Shown here piece by piece: positions 53,203 to 62,841 of a stretch of 64,000 bases of DNA. Each line of letters begins with the position of its first letter. Position 1 is the stretch's first letter. Source of the stretch: Cellvibrio sp. pealriver (GTDB lineage: Bacteria; Pseudomonadota; Gammaproteobacteria; Pseudomonadales; Cellvibrionaceae); assembly GCF_001183545.1 (NCBI RefSeq), contig NZ_KQ236688.1, positions 2,075,149 to 2,139,148 of the forward strand, written 5' to 3'. The notes beneath the pieces are model-generated. The model had not been told where the DNA came from. It saw nothing but the letters and a program-made list of their open reading frames with translations, and did not search any database. Made by a program: the position numbers and the translations under genes.

Positions 53203-53841
53203 TTAATTCATTTCAGATATTTGCGTGTTTTGGATGACAAAATATTTATCCATTCCGGTCCATTCCAATAATTGCGCAACTTCTTTATTACAGTTACACA
53301 GTTTAATCGCATCGCGCGCTGATCTTTTGCGCTCTTTAAAAAGCAACAACATCCCGAGACCTGTCAAACTCAACGCAGGTGTTTCATTTAAATTAAATTC
53401 AAACTCTTTGATGTCAGTTCCTTCCGTTTCCTCAAGCAACCGGCTCCACTCTTTGCGCAGGTTATTGTCTATATTTCCATGAATACTGACACGTAAACCG
53501 CGCCCGCTATTAATCGATACCCAGTCCAAGCTGGGCGAGTCAGAAAAGGTAATTGCATTGACTGATGAAGCCAGTTTCTTTTTTGCAGGTGCCGTTTTAG
53601 CTGAGCCCGCTTTTAATGGAACATGTGCGCGCGGAACAGACGCATGAGCGGCAGGCTTCGCAGGCACAGGTTTGGTTTTATCAAGCCAACCTTCCGGCAC
53701 GACATCATCCCAGCTGCTTTCCTGGGGGCCTTCACCCACAACGTCATCAATCACACGGCCACTGGTACGCTTTGCGCGCGCCGATTCATCATTGGCACGC
53801 ACAACCTTTCGCTCACCTACAAAAGGAACATGATGGCGCAT
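53203..53841 (-). CDS. STAS-domain protein with a disordered N-terminus
   Basis: A 212-residue protein. The first 105 residues are polar, Pro/Ala/Lys-rich and likely disordered (PVPAKPAAHASVPRAHVPLK). The C-terminal part (about 110-212) is a STAS or anti-sigma-antagonist-like fold: LRVSIHGNIDNNLRKEW, IKEFEFNLNETPALSLTGLGMLLLF, DAIKLCNCNKEVAQLLEWTGM. The usual phosphorylated Ser/Thr region is LSLTGLG, compatible with a phospho-switch. The start at 53841 follows GGAG spaced by 6. No kinase or sigma gene is next to it. A GGDEF-EAL protein lies 476 bases upstream in the opposite direction. Confidence 0.8.
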   Translation of the reverse strand: MRHHVPFVGERKVVRANDESARAKRTSGRVIDDVVGEGPQESSWDDVVPEGWLDKTKPVPAKPAAHASVPRAHVPLKAGSAKTAPAKKKLASSVNAITFSDSPSLDWVSINSGRGLRVSIHGNIDNNLRKEWSRLLEETEGTDIKEFEFNLNETPALSLTGLGMLLLFKERKRSARDAIKLCNCNKEVAQLLEWTGMDKYFVIQNTQISEMN

Positions 53842-54317
53842 AGAGCACTCCATAAATGCAATGCACTGCTGGACTAATATCGCTATTTAAATTTTAGTGC
53901 AGCTATAGCCAAAAGCGAGTTTGGTGTAGAGCCTTGCACGGGTATCAAGAAGATCACTGCGCGAAAGCGCGCGTTTTTCACTCAACTTATGAAAACATAT
54001 TATTGGCACATATTTCATCTTTTAGCCAAAATATGCTGCTATTTGGGAATTTTGGAAACACTTCCCGATCCTCACAGACTCAAAAGCCTGGGATGTTTTT
54101 AGCGCAAACACGACTTACCAATTTATTTATCATAAAAAAAAGCGCTAACGCACTTTTTTGTTGTAAAGTGCTGATTCGATATAGAAATTTGGGACGTGCA
54201 GGCACCGGAAGAGTGCCATTAGTTAGGTTTTTTAGTGTTAGTGGTCTGCCCTTGTGAGAGACAAATGCCATGGCAAGATGCACTAAATAGCGAAACGATC
54301 ACCCCAATTGAGCGATT
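53842..54317. other. 476-base intergenic region before the GGDEF-EAL gene
   Basis: I see no supported gene here; a 107-codon frame at 53934-54257 has unlike codon use and no domain. GGCAC (54201-54205) and GTGCC (54213-54217) form a short stem before a T-rich stretch. Promoters for both flanking genes should lie here but no clear boxes were found. Confidence 0.45.
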
Positions 54318-56636
54318 ATGCAGACGAGTGAATCAGGGCAGCCAAAAAATACTGCCATTGAGTTAATTAAAAAGTTCCAGCAACTTTTTACTGACTTAAA
54401 CCATAAACAAATTGCCGAACGCTTGGTAAAACTGGTTATTGCCAAACGAACCATTAGCCGCGCTGTATTAATTGTTGAGCGCGACAGCCATCTTTATGTT
54501 GAAGCTATAGCGTCATCCGGTTTGGATGAACCTTTTGTCAACGGCGTTGCGACCTCTCTCAGCCGCTTGAATTATCTCCCGCATCAATACATACATCAGG
54601 TGTTTGATACCGGTTTACCTTGCGCACTTGATCAGGACACCATTAGCCGTATGGGAGCACTGTTCGTACAGAAAGGCACCCATTCCTGTTATTTGCACCC
54701 AATTAAAGAAAGACACAAAACCATTGCCGTGTTTTATATGGAGTCCGCGCAGGGTTTGCAGCAACTGCAAAAAACCGTTGCCGAATTGGATACTGTATGG
54801 ACCTTTAGCTCACTGCTCGTACGTCAAGTAATTGATATGTGGCACCACGAGGAGCAAGCCGAGCGCTTCCGCGTTGCAGAGCAAGCACTCTGGGCAAGCG
54901 AAACTTATCTGAACGCTATTTTGCGTTACTCTCCTGCACTGATTTCAGTTAAAGATCTGGATGGCAACGTAGTGCTCGCCAGCGAACACTACAAGCAAAT
55001 GGCCAACATTGATGAAACAGGTTTTGTTGGTAAAAACGTGTTTGATGTCTATCCAAAAGATGTTGCCCAATCCATGTGGGAAATCGATAAAGCCACCAAA
55101 ACCAAACAACAGACTTATGAAGTTGAATTGGATTTGATGCACAAAGACGGCAGCCAACACACCTATCTGATGGTGAAGTTTCCACTGCGCAGCAAAGAAA
55201 ATAACGTCTTTGGTGTCTGTACTATTGGTACCGATATTTCCGAACGTAAACTCGCCGAAAATGCGCTGCGCGAACAGCAGTCGCGCCTGAATTACATGGC
55301 ATTTCACGACTCGCTTACCTCTTTGCCCAACCGCTCACTTTTTTATGATCGGATTTATCACGGCCTTGCACGCGCGCGCCGCAGCGAATCCAAACTCGCG
55401 CTGATGCTGTTGGATATCGACCGGTTCAAAAATATCAACGACAGTCTGGGGCACGATGCAGGGGATATTCTGCTGAAAGCCATCGCTATGCGCCTCAATG
55501 AAGGCGTGCGTGATATGGATACAGTGGCGCGTCTGGGTGGCGATGAGTTTGTAGTCGTACTTGAAGGCATACACGACATGGAAGATGTGGTGTTTGTTGC
55601 CAACAAACTACTCACGACGCTGTCGCGCCCGATTGAAATTAGCGGCCACAATATTTCCACCACGGTCAGTATCGGTGTCAGTATTTTTCCGGAAGATGGC
55701 GGTGATACTGACGAGCTACTGAAAAACGCCGACATCGCCATGTATAAAGCGAAAGAAGCAGGCAAAAACAACTGTCAGTTCTACACAAAGGGGATGAATG
55801 CCACGGCAGTAAATTACCTGCTGCTGGAAAACGACTTGCGCCGCGCGATAGAACAACAACAACTGGTGCTCTATTACCAGCCTCAAGTGGATTTACGCAC
55901 TGGCGAGATGATGGGTGTAGAGGCCTTGGTGCGCTGGCAGCATCCGGACCGCGGTTTGGTATCCCCTGCTCACTTTATCCCGCTGGCCGAAGAAACCGGC
56001 CTGATCGTACCGATTGGTGAATGGGTATTGCGCGAGGCCTGCCGCCAACAAAAACTTTGGTTGGATGCCAATAAGTATGTTGGCAAAATTGCGGTGAACT
56101 TATCACCGCGTCAATTCCGTCAGAAAAACTTCCCTGGCAAGGTAGAAGCCATCCTCAAAGAGACAGGGCTGGAAGCGAAATATCTGGAGCTGGAAATCAC
56201 CGAAAGCTGCGCAATGGAACACGCGGGTGAAACGATCACCCAGTTAAACCAATTAAAACAAATGGGTATGTTTCTGGCGATTGATGACTTTGGTACTGGC
56301 TACTCATCACTCGCGTACCTGCAGCGCTTCCCTATCCAAAAACTGAAGATTGACCGCAGTTTTATTAATGACATCCACGATGACGATAACGATGCGGCCA
56401 TCGCGAAATCGATTATCGGCCTTGCCCATAACATGCAGATGCGGGTAGTCGCAGAAGGGGTAGAAACAGAACCGCAAGCGGAATGGCTGCGCGAGATGGG
56501 GTGCGACCAGGCGCAAGGCTTCCTCTATGCCAAACCCATGACGGCAAAACAACTGGAAAATCATTTCCACAATGGCCGCTTTTATTTCGACGGCACCATT
56601 GTCCATCTGGACACCCAAATGAAACTGGGAGCCTGA
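54318..56636 (+). CDS. PAS-GGDEF-EAL c-di-GMP signalling protein
   Basis: A 772-residue cytoplasmic enzyme that may make and/or break cyclic di-GMP. N-terminal GAF-like part (about 10-175), PAS domain (about 193-315, [11 protein letters not shown]), diguanylate cyclase domain with intact GGDEF (407-411) and an RxxD inhibitory site (RDMD, 398-401), and EAL domain with EAL (535-537), then [26 protein letters not shown] and KIDRSFI, so both activities are possible. No membrane helices. It is monocistronic, ending in a terminator that spans its stop. Confidence 0.95.
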   Translation: MQTSESGQPKNTAIELIKKFQQLFTDLNHKQIAERLVKLVIAKRTISRAVLIVERDSHLYVEAIASSGLDEPFVNGVATSLSRLNYLPHQYIHQVFDTGLPCALDQDTISRMGALFVQKGTHSCYLHPIKERHKTIAVFYMESAQGLQQLQKTVAELDTVWTFSSLLVRQVIDMWHHEEQAERFRVAEQALWASETYLNAILRYSPALISVKDLDGNVVLASEHYKQMANIDETGFVGKNVFDVYPKDVAQSMWEIDKATKTKQQTYEVELDLMHKDGSQHTYLMVKFPLRSKENNVFGVCTIGTDISERKLAENALREQQSRLNYMAFHDSLTSLPNRSLFYDRIYHGLARARRSESKLALMLLDIDRFKNINDSLGHDAGDILLKAIAMRLNEGVRDMDTVARLGGDEFVVVLEGIHDMEDVVFVANKLLTTLSRPIEISGHNISTTVSIGVSIFPEDGGDTDELLKNADIAMYKAKEAGKNNCQFYTKGMNATAVNYLLLENDLRRAIEQQQLVLYYQPQVDLRTGEMMGVEALVRWQHPDRGLVSPAHFIPLAEETGLIVPIGEWVLREACRQQKLWLDANKYVGKIAVNLSPRQFRQKNFPGKVEAILKETGLEAKYLELEITESCAMEHAGETITQLNQLKQMGMFLAIDDFGTGYSSLAYLQRFPIQKLKIDRSFINDIHDDDNDAAIAKSIIGLAHNMQMRVVAEGVETEPQAEWLREMGCDQAQGFLYAKPMTAKQLENHFHNGRFYFDGTIVHLDTQMKLGA

Positions 56637-56650
56637 TGGCTCCCTTTTTT
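56627..56650 (+). terminator. terminator at the end of the GGDEF-EAL gene
   Basis: GGGAGCC (56627-56633), loop TGAT, GGCTCCC (56638-56644), TTTTTT. The TGA stop starts in the loop. rimK converges from the other strand 36 bases away. Confidence 0.92.
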
Positions 56651-56679
56651 ATTGGCGCGGGTATTTTGAGTAACCGGGG

Positions 56680-57585
56680 TTAGCCTTTCCCACGTGTTTT
56701 ATTGGCATTGGGGCGCGCGTTTTCTTCAACAAATGCCACTATCGCATCCGCTACATCTTTACCGGTTGCCCCTTCTATACCCTCCAACCCCGGCGACGAG
56801 TTCACCTCCATCACCAACGGCCCACGTGCTGAACGCAACAAATCCACCCCCGCAACATGCAACCCCATGGTCTGTGCTGCTTTAATGGCCGTGCGTCGCT
56901 CGGTGGGGGTCAGCTTGGCGAGCTTGGCCGAACCACCGCGATGCAGGTTGGAGCGGAACTCGCCCTCGGCAGCCGTGCGTTCCATGGCAGCGACCACTTT
57001 GTCACCAATGACAAAACAGCGCAGGTCGCTGCCATTGGCTTCTTTGATGAACTCTTGTACCAGAAACTCGGCACGCAACTCGCGGAAGGCTTCAATTACA
57101 CTTTCCGCAGCTTTCTGGGTTTCGGCCAGCACTATGCCGCGCCCTTGGGTGCCTTCGCACAGTTTCAGAACCAGCGGCGTACCACCAACCAATTTGATCA
57201 GCTCTTTGGCATCGTGGACGTTGTAGGCAAAGCTGGTTTTAGGCAGGCCAATACCTTTGCGTGATAGCAATTGCAGTGCGCGTAACTTGTCGCGCGAACG
57301 TCCCAAGGCAATGGATTCAGTGAGGCAATAAACCCCCATCATTTCGAATTGACGGATTACCGCCAATCCATAATGTGTCACTGATGCGCCAATTCTGGGG
57401 ATGACTGCATCAAAATCTTCCAAGCGCTCACCCATGTACCAAATGGCGGGGCTGTCTGATGCAATATCGATGTAGCATTTAAGAATATCGAGCACGCGCA
57501 CTTCATGGCCACGTTTAGTGCAAGCCTCCACCAACCGACGGGTGGAATACAAGCGGCGATTACGCGACAAAATGGCGATTTTCAT
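56680..57585 (-). CDS. rimK: ribosomal protein S6 glutamate ligase (ATP-grasp)
   Basis: Adds glutamate residues to the C-terminus of ribosomal protein S6 (and can make poly-glutamate). 301 residues, as in E. coli. The N-terminal [21 protein letters not shown] domain, then ATP-grasp segments [41 protein letters not shown] and [17 protein letters not shown]. It lies 84 bases after the retropepsin-like protease gene on the same strand, the conserved RimK-partner order. Confidence 0.95.
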   Translation of the reverse strand: MKIAILSRNRRLYSTRRLVEACTKRGHEVRVLDILKCYIDIASDSPAIWYMGERLEDFDAVIPRIGASVTHYGLAVIRQFEMMGVYCLTESIALGRSRDKLRALQLLSRKGIGLPKTSFAYNVHDAKELIKLVGGTPLVLKLCEGTQGRGIVLAETQKAAESVIEAFRELRAEFLVQEFIKEANGSDLRCFVIGDKVVAAMERTAAEGEFRSNLHRGGSAKLAKLTPTERRTAIKAAQTMGLHVAGVDLLRSARGPLVMEVNSSPGLEGIEGATGKDVADAIVAFVEENARPNANKTRGKG

Positions 57586-57669
57586 AGGAAACCTGGTCAG
57601 AAAATAAAGGGATTAAAGAAAACTGTGGTAATGCATTGATGCTGTAGCAACCATGCCTACATAGATGTT

Positions 57670-58137
57670 TTACATAGATGCTATCGGCGGATGGTTTTTG
57701 TTACCGCCCAACAAGAAGGATTTACCGCTATCGACCAGAAAACCTTGTTTAAGGGCGCTACGGCCTAGCAGCATACGAAAGCGCATATTCTCGCGGTCGG
57801 TCAAGGTTACTTCCATCGAGAATGTCATACCGTTGATCGATAACGTGGTATCTATCACCACCCGCTCTTCTTTGTGGCCGCCTGAATCAGTCACCATGCG
57901 CACATCTTTAACGGGTGCCTCGCACTCAATGCAGGTCAGACTGTCTTTCTGCAAGGGATGCAGGCCAAACCGCACCCAAGGCTTGCCATCTTTTTCAAAC
58001 GGCGTAACGTAATAGGCATGCAGGGCACTGGTGCGTGCGCCTGTATCGACTTTGGCTTTGATAGCGCCAATTCCAAAAGCAGGCAAGCCCACCCATTCAC
58101 GCCAACCGATGACTTCAGGCTGTTTTTTTATCACCAC
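57670..58137 (-). CDS. RimK-associated retropepsin-like protein (RimB-like)
   Basis: A 155-residue protein with an aspartic protease-like fold. KVDTGARTSALHA carries the retropepsin DTGA (Asp31-Ala34), followed by VDTTLSINGMTFSMEVTLTDRE and FRMLLGRSALKQGFLVDSG. In Pseudomonas the corresponding RimB protein acts with RimK and c-di-GMP on S6 tails. GTG start; CCGGAGG lies five bases upstream. Its position upstream of rimK supports the assignment. Some databases call it ATP-dependent zinc protease, but I see no zinc motif. Confidence 0.88.
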   Translation of the reverse strand: MVIKKQPEVIGWREWVGLPAFGIGAIKAKVDTGARTSALHAYYVTPFEKDGKPWVRFGLHPLQKDSLTCIECEAPVKDVRMVTDSGGHKEERVVIDTTLSINGMTFSMEVTLTDRENMRFRMLLGRSALKQGFLVDSGKSFLLGGNKNHPPIASM

Positions 58138-58369
58138 CAGAACCTCCGGATTATCAAGTGCAATTGCCTTGGAACTGATCCACTCAAACAGCTAAGGACA
58201 GGCGCGCTTTGTACCTCAGATCCAAGCCAAGGTAAAAAGAAAAATTTTGATCCTGCCCAGCAATTTTTCTTTTGTTTTTTTATGGGCTATGGTAAATAGC
58301 GCGGGTCAAATTCCTCCCTCCGGGGAATCGATCCACCTACCCTCTCTCTGTCAATGTTGGAGTAGTTTT

Positions 58370-58576
58370 ATGTCAGTTGATGTAGAGTCACAAGATACTG
58401 ATCTGATCAGTGATGTTAGCATCGAAACCGAAGATGAAGAGGCTACCCCGAAACTCACGGGTAAAGAAGCCAGCCAGCACACACTGGAAATGCGCCGCAA
58501 AATCGAAGATCGTCTGGAGCGTCGTCGCATCAAGGATCAACTGGGATACGATGATCTGTCTGATTTGGACTTTTAA
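58370..58576 (+). CDS. small PA3496-family protein
   Basis: A 68-residue acidic protein with a charged helical tail (EMRRKIEDRLERRRIKDQLGY then DDLSDLDF) resembling the PA3496-type proteins of Pseudomonas, proposed to affect envelope integrity; its activity is unknown. GGAGT precedes the ATG at 58370, so the longer in-frame start at 58247 is rejected. It is followed by a strong terminator and is the only gene in its transcript. Confidence 0.75.
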   Translation: MSVDVESQDTDLISDVSIETEDEEATPKLTGKEASQHTLEMRRKIEDRLERRRIKDQLGYDDLSDLDF

Positions 58577-58692
58577 GCGTCAGACTTGCAAGTAAATGCC
58601 CTCACAGGGCAACGAAGAGCGCGCGGAATAAAAAGCGTAATAGCAACCTGATACAGGTATTCGGTCAATATCCACAGCGCCACAACACTCAG

Positions 58693-58731
58693 ATACTGCC
58701 TTATCTTTTCAGATAACGGCAGTATTTTTTT
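58693..58731 (+). terminator. terminator after the PA3496-type gene
   Basis: ATACTGCC-TTATCT (58693-58706) and AGATAA-CGGCAGTAT (58711-58725) pair as a 14-base stem with one bulged G and a TTTC loop, then TTTTTTT. Confidence 0.85.
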
Positions 58732-58826
58732 ACCTGCATTTTTGACAATTCATTTACCGATAACAGGCCAGAGCTTCGCATTACCGATTTAATTTTTATA
58801 GTGGGAAAATCACAACCATCCAGATG

Positions 58827-59774
58827 TTACTCCAAACGGATATTGTCCAAATAGAAAGTTCGCGGTGCGGGTAATTTAGCGGCAAATACGGCAAAACCTG
58901 TTATTGCATCCAATTGCATATCGCGCTCCTTTGGCGCACTTTGAATGTCATCCACCTTGATACGAACTTCGTTCCACCCCGTCGTTAGCACCACAGGATA
59001 ATTGAACCTATCCGCGAATTTATTACTGCCGATGTCATGTTGGTAATCGGAAATTTTAAGTACCAAAACCAAGGGCTCCGGATCTGGATTATAAAAATCC
59101 ATCACTAAAAATTGATGACCCGCCCAATTTCCGTAAGGACCAACCAAACTGATGCCCGCATATTGTTGTGTGCTTAACTGCACTGCCAAAACCTGTGAAC
59201 CATGCTGCGCACCAGTGTTATCCTGGTAAAAAGCCTTAGTCGCGCCATTCACGCGAACCTGTGCTATTTCTGCGCGCGATTCAAAGCGATTAATCATCGG
59301 AAACTGTGCGCGCATTGTGACATCTGCCCACGCGGAATCGATAATTAGCCATGCCGATGGCAATACACAACACAGGCTGGCAACGCGCAAACACCATATC
59401 TTCCTCGTTGGTTTTTGCCCCCAAAACAAACCCAGCCATGCACCAAAAAGATTATGTAATACATCGTTCCAACTTACGTTGCGCCCGACAAAAGATTGGG
59501 CGATTTCAATAATCCCCCCCAAAACCAATACACCCACCGAAACCCATAGCCACTCGCGCCACCCTGCAAGAGGCTTAATAGATTGAATCAGTAACAATAA
59601 AACAGTAAAAAAAATGATATGCCCAAAATCCCACAGGTTCTTAATAACCTCTGCAGAATAGAAATCTGCACCTCCCCAAAAAAACAAAGGTGCCAATATC
59701 AGAACAACCAAACCCAACAACCACGAAGGAAAACTTACTTTCAACTCTAACTCCATTACTGAAATAGCGAACAT
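58827..59774 (-). CDS. VanZ-like membrane protein with C-terminal beta domain
   Basis: A 315-residue protein. Residues about 15-150 hold four or five membrane helices of the VanZ-like family (DFGHIIFFTVLLLLIQ, VSVGVLVLGGIIEIAQSFVGRN, VSWNDVLHNLFGAWLG), where the last motif is diagnostic. The C-terminal 160 residues are a periplasmic beta-sandwich like a galactose-binding or CBM-type fold (GPYGNWAGHQFLVMDFYNPD, TFYLDNIRLE). VanZ homologues affect glycopeptide tolerance, but the function of fused forms is unknown. Start at 59774 lacks a clear ribosome site; an ATG at 59756 is possible. Confidence 0.82.
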   Translation of the reverse strand: MFAISVMELELKVSFPSWLLGLVVLILAPLFFWGGADFYSAEVIKNLWDFGHIIFFTVLLLLIQSIKPLAGWREWLWVSVGVLVLGGIIEIAQSFVGRNVSWNDVLHNLFGAWLGLFWGQKPTRKIWCLRVASLCCVLPSAWLIIDSAWADVTMRAQFPMINRFESRAEIAQVRVNGATKAFYQDNTGAQHGSQVLAVQLSTQQYAGISLVGPYGNWAGHQFLVMDFYNPDPEPLVLVLKISDYQHDIGSNKFADRFNYPVVLTTGWNEVRIKVDDIQSAPKERDMQLDAITGFAVFAAKLPAPRTFYLDNIRLE

Positions 59775-59990
59775 TAGAACAATTTATTACAAATACCTGG
59801 CGTCTGGCTTGGCAATCTGTAATGACTAAATCGATGCAAGGTTTAGTATTAGGTCGGCTCAGATGTTTTTGTGGCAATCGCATCTTTGCCTGATACTCAG
59901 GTCGCAACACAATCAGATTAACGAATTGCGAATGAACGAGATCGAAAAAACAAGGTCACTTTATTCAACCACATAACAGGATTTACGATT

Positions 59991-60761
59991 ATGAACAGCA
60001 TAACCCGTTCACTGCAGAGCAGGATCAAAATCGCCCTATCATGGCTTGTGTTTTCACTGGCACTGATAGGCGTAGGCGCTCACGCAAAATCGCCCGTCAC
60101 CCCTCACCCGACAGGCACGACTTACATTGTAAAACCCGATTATCGCAAATGTGCGTTTCCAATGTGTGGCGGTTGGCATTTAACACCAGTCAACCAATAC
60201 TCAATGCAACTGGAAACCGAAGACCAGGCGTATGAAAACTCAGCGCAGTTACCCAACAGCATTTATGTGGCCTACATTAATTACAAGCGACTCGGGCTTA
60301 GCAAAAAGCAAATTGCCGAACTTGAAAACGCTATTCGCACCGAACAAGTGTTAGTGCGTGGTTCACTGACCAAATCACCCACCAGCGGAAAAATCATCAC
60401 CAGCACCAAGACATTGGTTGCCAATGGTGCATGGATCAGTGCGAATAAAAATGTACCGGTAGGCACTTATTTAAATATCACCAGCACCGGTATTTTTTGT
60501 ATCACCACGCCCTGCCCGTCATTTAATGCGGCGTTGATCAACAGTGATTACAACACCCACTTCCATGATTTTTCACTGGAAAAAGCAACCCTGACGGAAG
60601 AACAGGAAGCAGCTGCCTGGGAAGCGATTTCAACAACAGGTTTGATCGTCACCGGCACCACCTATGAGACAACGGGTTTCAATGAAACCGGTGCAGAACC
60701 CGGCAAAGGAATTGGTATAGCAGCGACACAAGTATTTTTTGCTTATCCAGCAAAAAAATAA
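59991..60761 (+). CDS. secreted protein resembling DUF6748
   Basis: A 256-residue exported protein (signal peptide IALSWLVFSLALIGVGAHA). The mature N-terminus YIVKPDYRKCAFPMCGGWHL has a C-x4-C pair as in DUF6748 proteins known to me from myxobacteria, which begin with a similar RKC.SPMCGG element. A second Cys pair lies in FCITTPCPSFNAAL. The fold appears beta-rich with helices at 105-118 and 200-212. Function unknown; the cysteines suggest disulphides or metal. Monocistronic, ending in a strong two-way terminator. Confidence 0.7.
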   Translation: MNSITRSLQSRIKIALSWLVFSLALIGVGAHAKSPVTPHPTGTTYIVKPDYRKCAFPMCGGWHLTPVNQYSMQLETEDQAYENSAQLPNSIYVAYINYKRLGLSKKQIAELENAIRTEQVLVRGSLTKSPTSGKIITSTKTLVANGAWISANKNVPVGTYLNITSTGIFCITTPCPSFNAALINSDYNTHFHDFSLEKATLTEEQEAAAWEAISTTGLIVTGTTYETTGFNETGAEPGKGIGIAATQVFFAYPAKK

Positions 60762-60766
60762 CGACA

Positions 60767-60806
60767 ATAAAAAAGCCGCGAGCATTGATTTGCTCGCGGC
60801 TTTTTT
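60767..60806. terminator. bidirectional terminator
   Basis: AAAAAAAA (60767-60774), GCCGCGAGCA (60775-60784), loop TTGATT, TGCTCGCGGC (60791-60800), TTTTTT (60801-60806). Perfect 10-base stem with tracts for both strands. Confidence 0.94.
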
Positions 60807-60817
60807 ATTTAGCAGAA

Positions 60818-61056
60818 CTACAGCGTTAACATCACAGCATCTAAAATCAGCGGGCCTTTTGTATCCAGTGCACCAAACATCCACATACTGGGCTTTTTAG
60901 TCAACCCCCGATAAGCGCCTTCACCACCTTCTTTATCCCAAGTAGTGATGTAGACCTGAATATCGTTCCAACCTTTGATCCCGATAAGATCAGCATCGTA
61001 TTGAAACCGAATCGTCTTTTTAGCTTTATCCAAAAGGATGGCAGGTGCGGCACTGT
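60818..61056 (-). pseudogene. decayed C-terminal domain of the amylase (out of frame)
   Basis: Directly behind the GH13 stop, another minus-strand frame reads DKAKKTIRFQYDADLIGIKG, NDIQVYITTWDKEGGE and ends FGALDTKGPLILDAVMLTL. This is the tail of a glucodextranase/DOMON-like C-terminal domain (TTWD and a closing DxxGPLILD strand), normally about 200 residues and fused after GH13. Only about 80 residues remain and the frame runs back into the last amylase codons without its own start, which points to a deletion plus frameshift. It has a normal stop at 60818. A short independent gene starting with TTG at 61033 is possible but less likely. Confidence 0.65.
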
Positions 61057-61058
61057 AA

Positions 61059-62753
61059 TCAGAGTGCTGCCATAGATGCGTTAATTTCCTGGATTACGTC
61101 AGGATTATTTATTACCTGATCAAGCAGCAATACTCTTACACCATTGCCAGGCACATCGATTTTCACGCGTGATTGCTTCGCGGTAATGTGGATATATTTA
61201 TCATTAGCGGCGTCGCGCCACTTGCCAGGAATCAGCATGTTATCCAGAGTTACCGATTGAGCCGCATTACTTTTATTCAGCACAACCAAAGCGGTTTGAT
61301 TAACACCTTCGTGTTGATAAATACGGTAAAAGCTTGCAGTGTTTCCTTTAAACTCCAGATTAACTTGCAGCCCTCTTTGCAACGCAATACTGTTTTTTCG
61401 AATATGCGCGATTTTGGTCAGGTTATTATGGATCGCGTGATTTTTTGCAGCCTCGATTCGCTCTTTACCAAAATAGTTACGATTCCCCTCATGCTCTTTC
61501 AAGCCAGTAGAAAAATTAGCCTCGGAACCATAATAAATGCACGGAATACCACGGCTGGTAAATAACCAATTATTGGCATTGATAAAACCTTCATCTGAGG
61601 CATTCATCCGCGCCATGTCATGGTTATCGTAAAAGGTCACTAACTCATAGGGGTTTTGATACATGCGGTCTTTCAAATGCAGATACGACAGTATCGAAGC
61701 GTAGTCACTATTATCCTGCTCAAACACATTGACGATTGCTTGTCGGCCAGGAAAATCAAGCACACTGTAACCACCATTTTCCGGGCGTGTATGTTCAGCA
61801 ATAAAATTCGCATCATAAGAATAACTTTCGCCAAACATAAACATACCAGGATGACGTTCCTGCACACGATCAGCGACTTTTTTCCAAAAGTGATGGGGCA
61901 TCTCTTTAATAGTATCGACTCGCAGCGCATATGCCCCCTGGTCAATCCATTTAAAATAAGAATTAACAAAATAATCGAGCACTTCCGGGTTGTTTTCATT
62001 TATATCCGATAGCTGTGCTAATCCCGGCTTATTGTTAAAGAACTTGTGTAATGGGTTATTCGGATCAAGTTTAGACGGGTGTAAATTTTGATGGTCAGCA
62101 ACCAGCTTGCCTTGCTCATCATAAATTTTACCCATACTCGCCTGGCTCACCGGCATCGAATAAGAAGGCGATCCATGATTGGCAACAATATCCAATACAT
62201 ACTTCAATTCATATTTTTCGCGCAGGGTACGGGTAAAATCCGCAAAGCTAAGCCCGGGGGATTCCAGATGCTCATCAACCTTATAAAAATTCACGCCCCA
62301 ATAACCGTGATAACCTGTTTTTCCTCCATCAGTCCCTACAGAACCGAACTCGGTTTTTTGTCCGCCGCTAAAGGCCTCATCAGGATTATCAAATATGGGA
62401 GTCGTCCATAAAGCGGTAAAGCCCATATCTTTAATATATTGTGCATGATCGATAATTCCCTGGAAGTCGCCCCCCATGTAACCAATATTGTCTTGCATTC
62501 CATTAGGGCCATATAACGGAACATTAAATGTTTTGTACTTTCCACCCTGATCAGTATGGTTATTGAGTGGGTCACCATCAACAAAGCGATCCGTCAATAA
62601 AAAGTAAATTTGCTCGCTCGCAAACGGGTTAAGGGTTCCGTATGCGCTGACAGCCTGAAGATTACTTGATTGATGCCGGTCGCTTGCACAACTGGCTAAA
62701 AAGCCAATGCATGCGAGGGTGAGTGTTTTTTTAATAATATTTTTTGTATTCAT
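61059..62753 (-). CDS. lipoprotein alpha-amylase family GH13 enzyme
   Basis: A 564-residue lipoprotein (lipobox Leu-Ala-Ser-Cys22) acting on alpha-glucans, probably at the outer membrane. Catalytic regions: DIVANHG, ALRVDTIKE (nucleophile Asp280), MFGESY (acid/base Glu309) and FYDNHDM (Asp379). The start of the fold, EQIYFLLTDRFVDGDPLNN, is of the GH13 subgroup with a calcium-binding insertion. The C-terminal beta domain ends at NASMAAL; beyond it lies a broken C-terminal domain. ATG at 62753 picked for its lipoprotein signal; an upstream in-frame start at 62846 would give an odd N-terminus. Two ATACGTAT operator copies lie upstream, as for the secreted amylase. Confidence 0.92.
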   Translation of the reverse strand: MNTKNIIKKTLTLACIGFLASCASDRHQSSNLQAVSAYGTLNPFASEQIYFLLTDRFVDGDPLNNHTDQGGKYKTFNVPLYGPNGMQDNIGYMGGDFQGIIDHAQYIKDMGFTALWTTPIFDNPDEAFSGGQKTEFGSVGTDGGKTGYHGYWGVNFYKVDEHLESPGLSFADFTRTLREKYELKYVLDIVANHGSPSYSMPVSQASMGKIYDEQGKLVADHQNLHPSKLDPNNPLHKFFNNKPGLAQLSDINENNPEVLDYFVNSYFKWIDQGAYALRVDTIKEMPHHFWKKVADRVQERHPGMFMFGESYSYDANFIAEHTRPENGGYSVLDFPGRQAIVNVFEQDNSDYASILSYLHLKDRMYQNPYELVTFYDNHDMARMNASDEGFINANNWLFTSRGIPCIYYGSEANFSTGLKEHEGNRNYFGKERIEAAKNHAIHNNLTKIAHIRKNSIALQRGLQVNLEFKGNTASFYRIYQHEGVNQTALVVLNKSNAAQSVTLDNMLIPGKWRDAANDKYIHITAKQSRVKIDVPGNGVRVLLLDQVINNPDVIQEINASMAAL

Positions 62754-62841
62754 ATTTTCAGGTTTCTGTAATTTATTAATTTTTATAACGTATTTCCCAG
62801 TCAGCAATCCTACGGGCATTTTTTTACGCAAAATAGAGACG

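Noticed and set aside
54131..54159. Terminator at the AAAAAAAAGCGC...ACTTTTTT sequence
   Set aside because: Only three GC pairs form before mismatches, so the apparent symmetry does not give a stable stem.
54181..54240. c-di-GMP (GEMM) riboswitch before the GGDEF-EAL gene
   Set aside because: Only a 5-base stem is visible; the conserved GEMM cores are absent.
53934..54257. 107-codon frame before the GGDEF-EAL gene
   Set aside because: No domain, no ribosome site, irregular composition; treated as chance.
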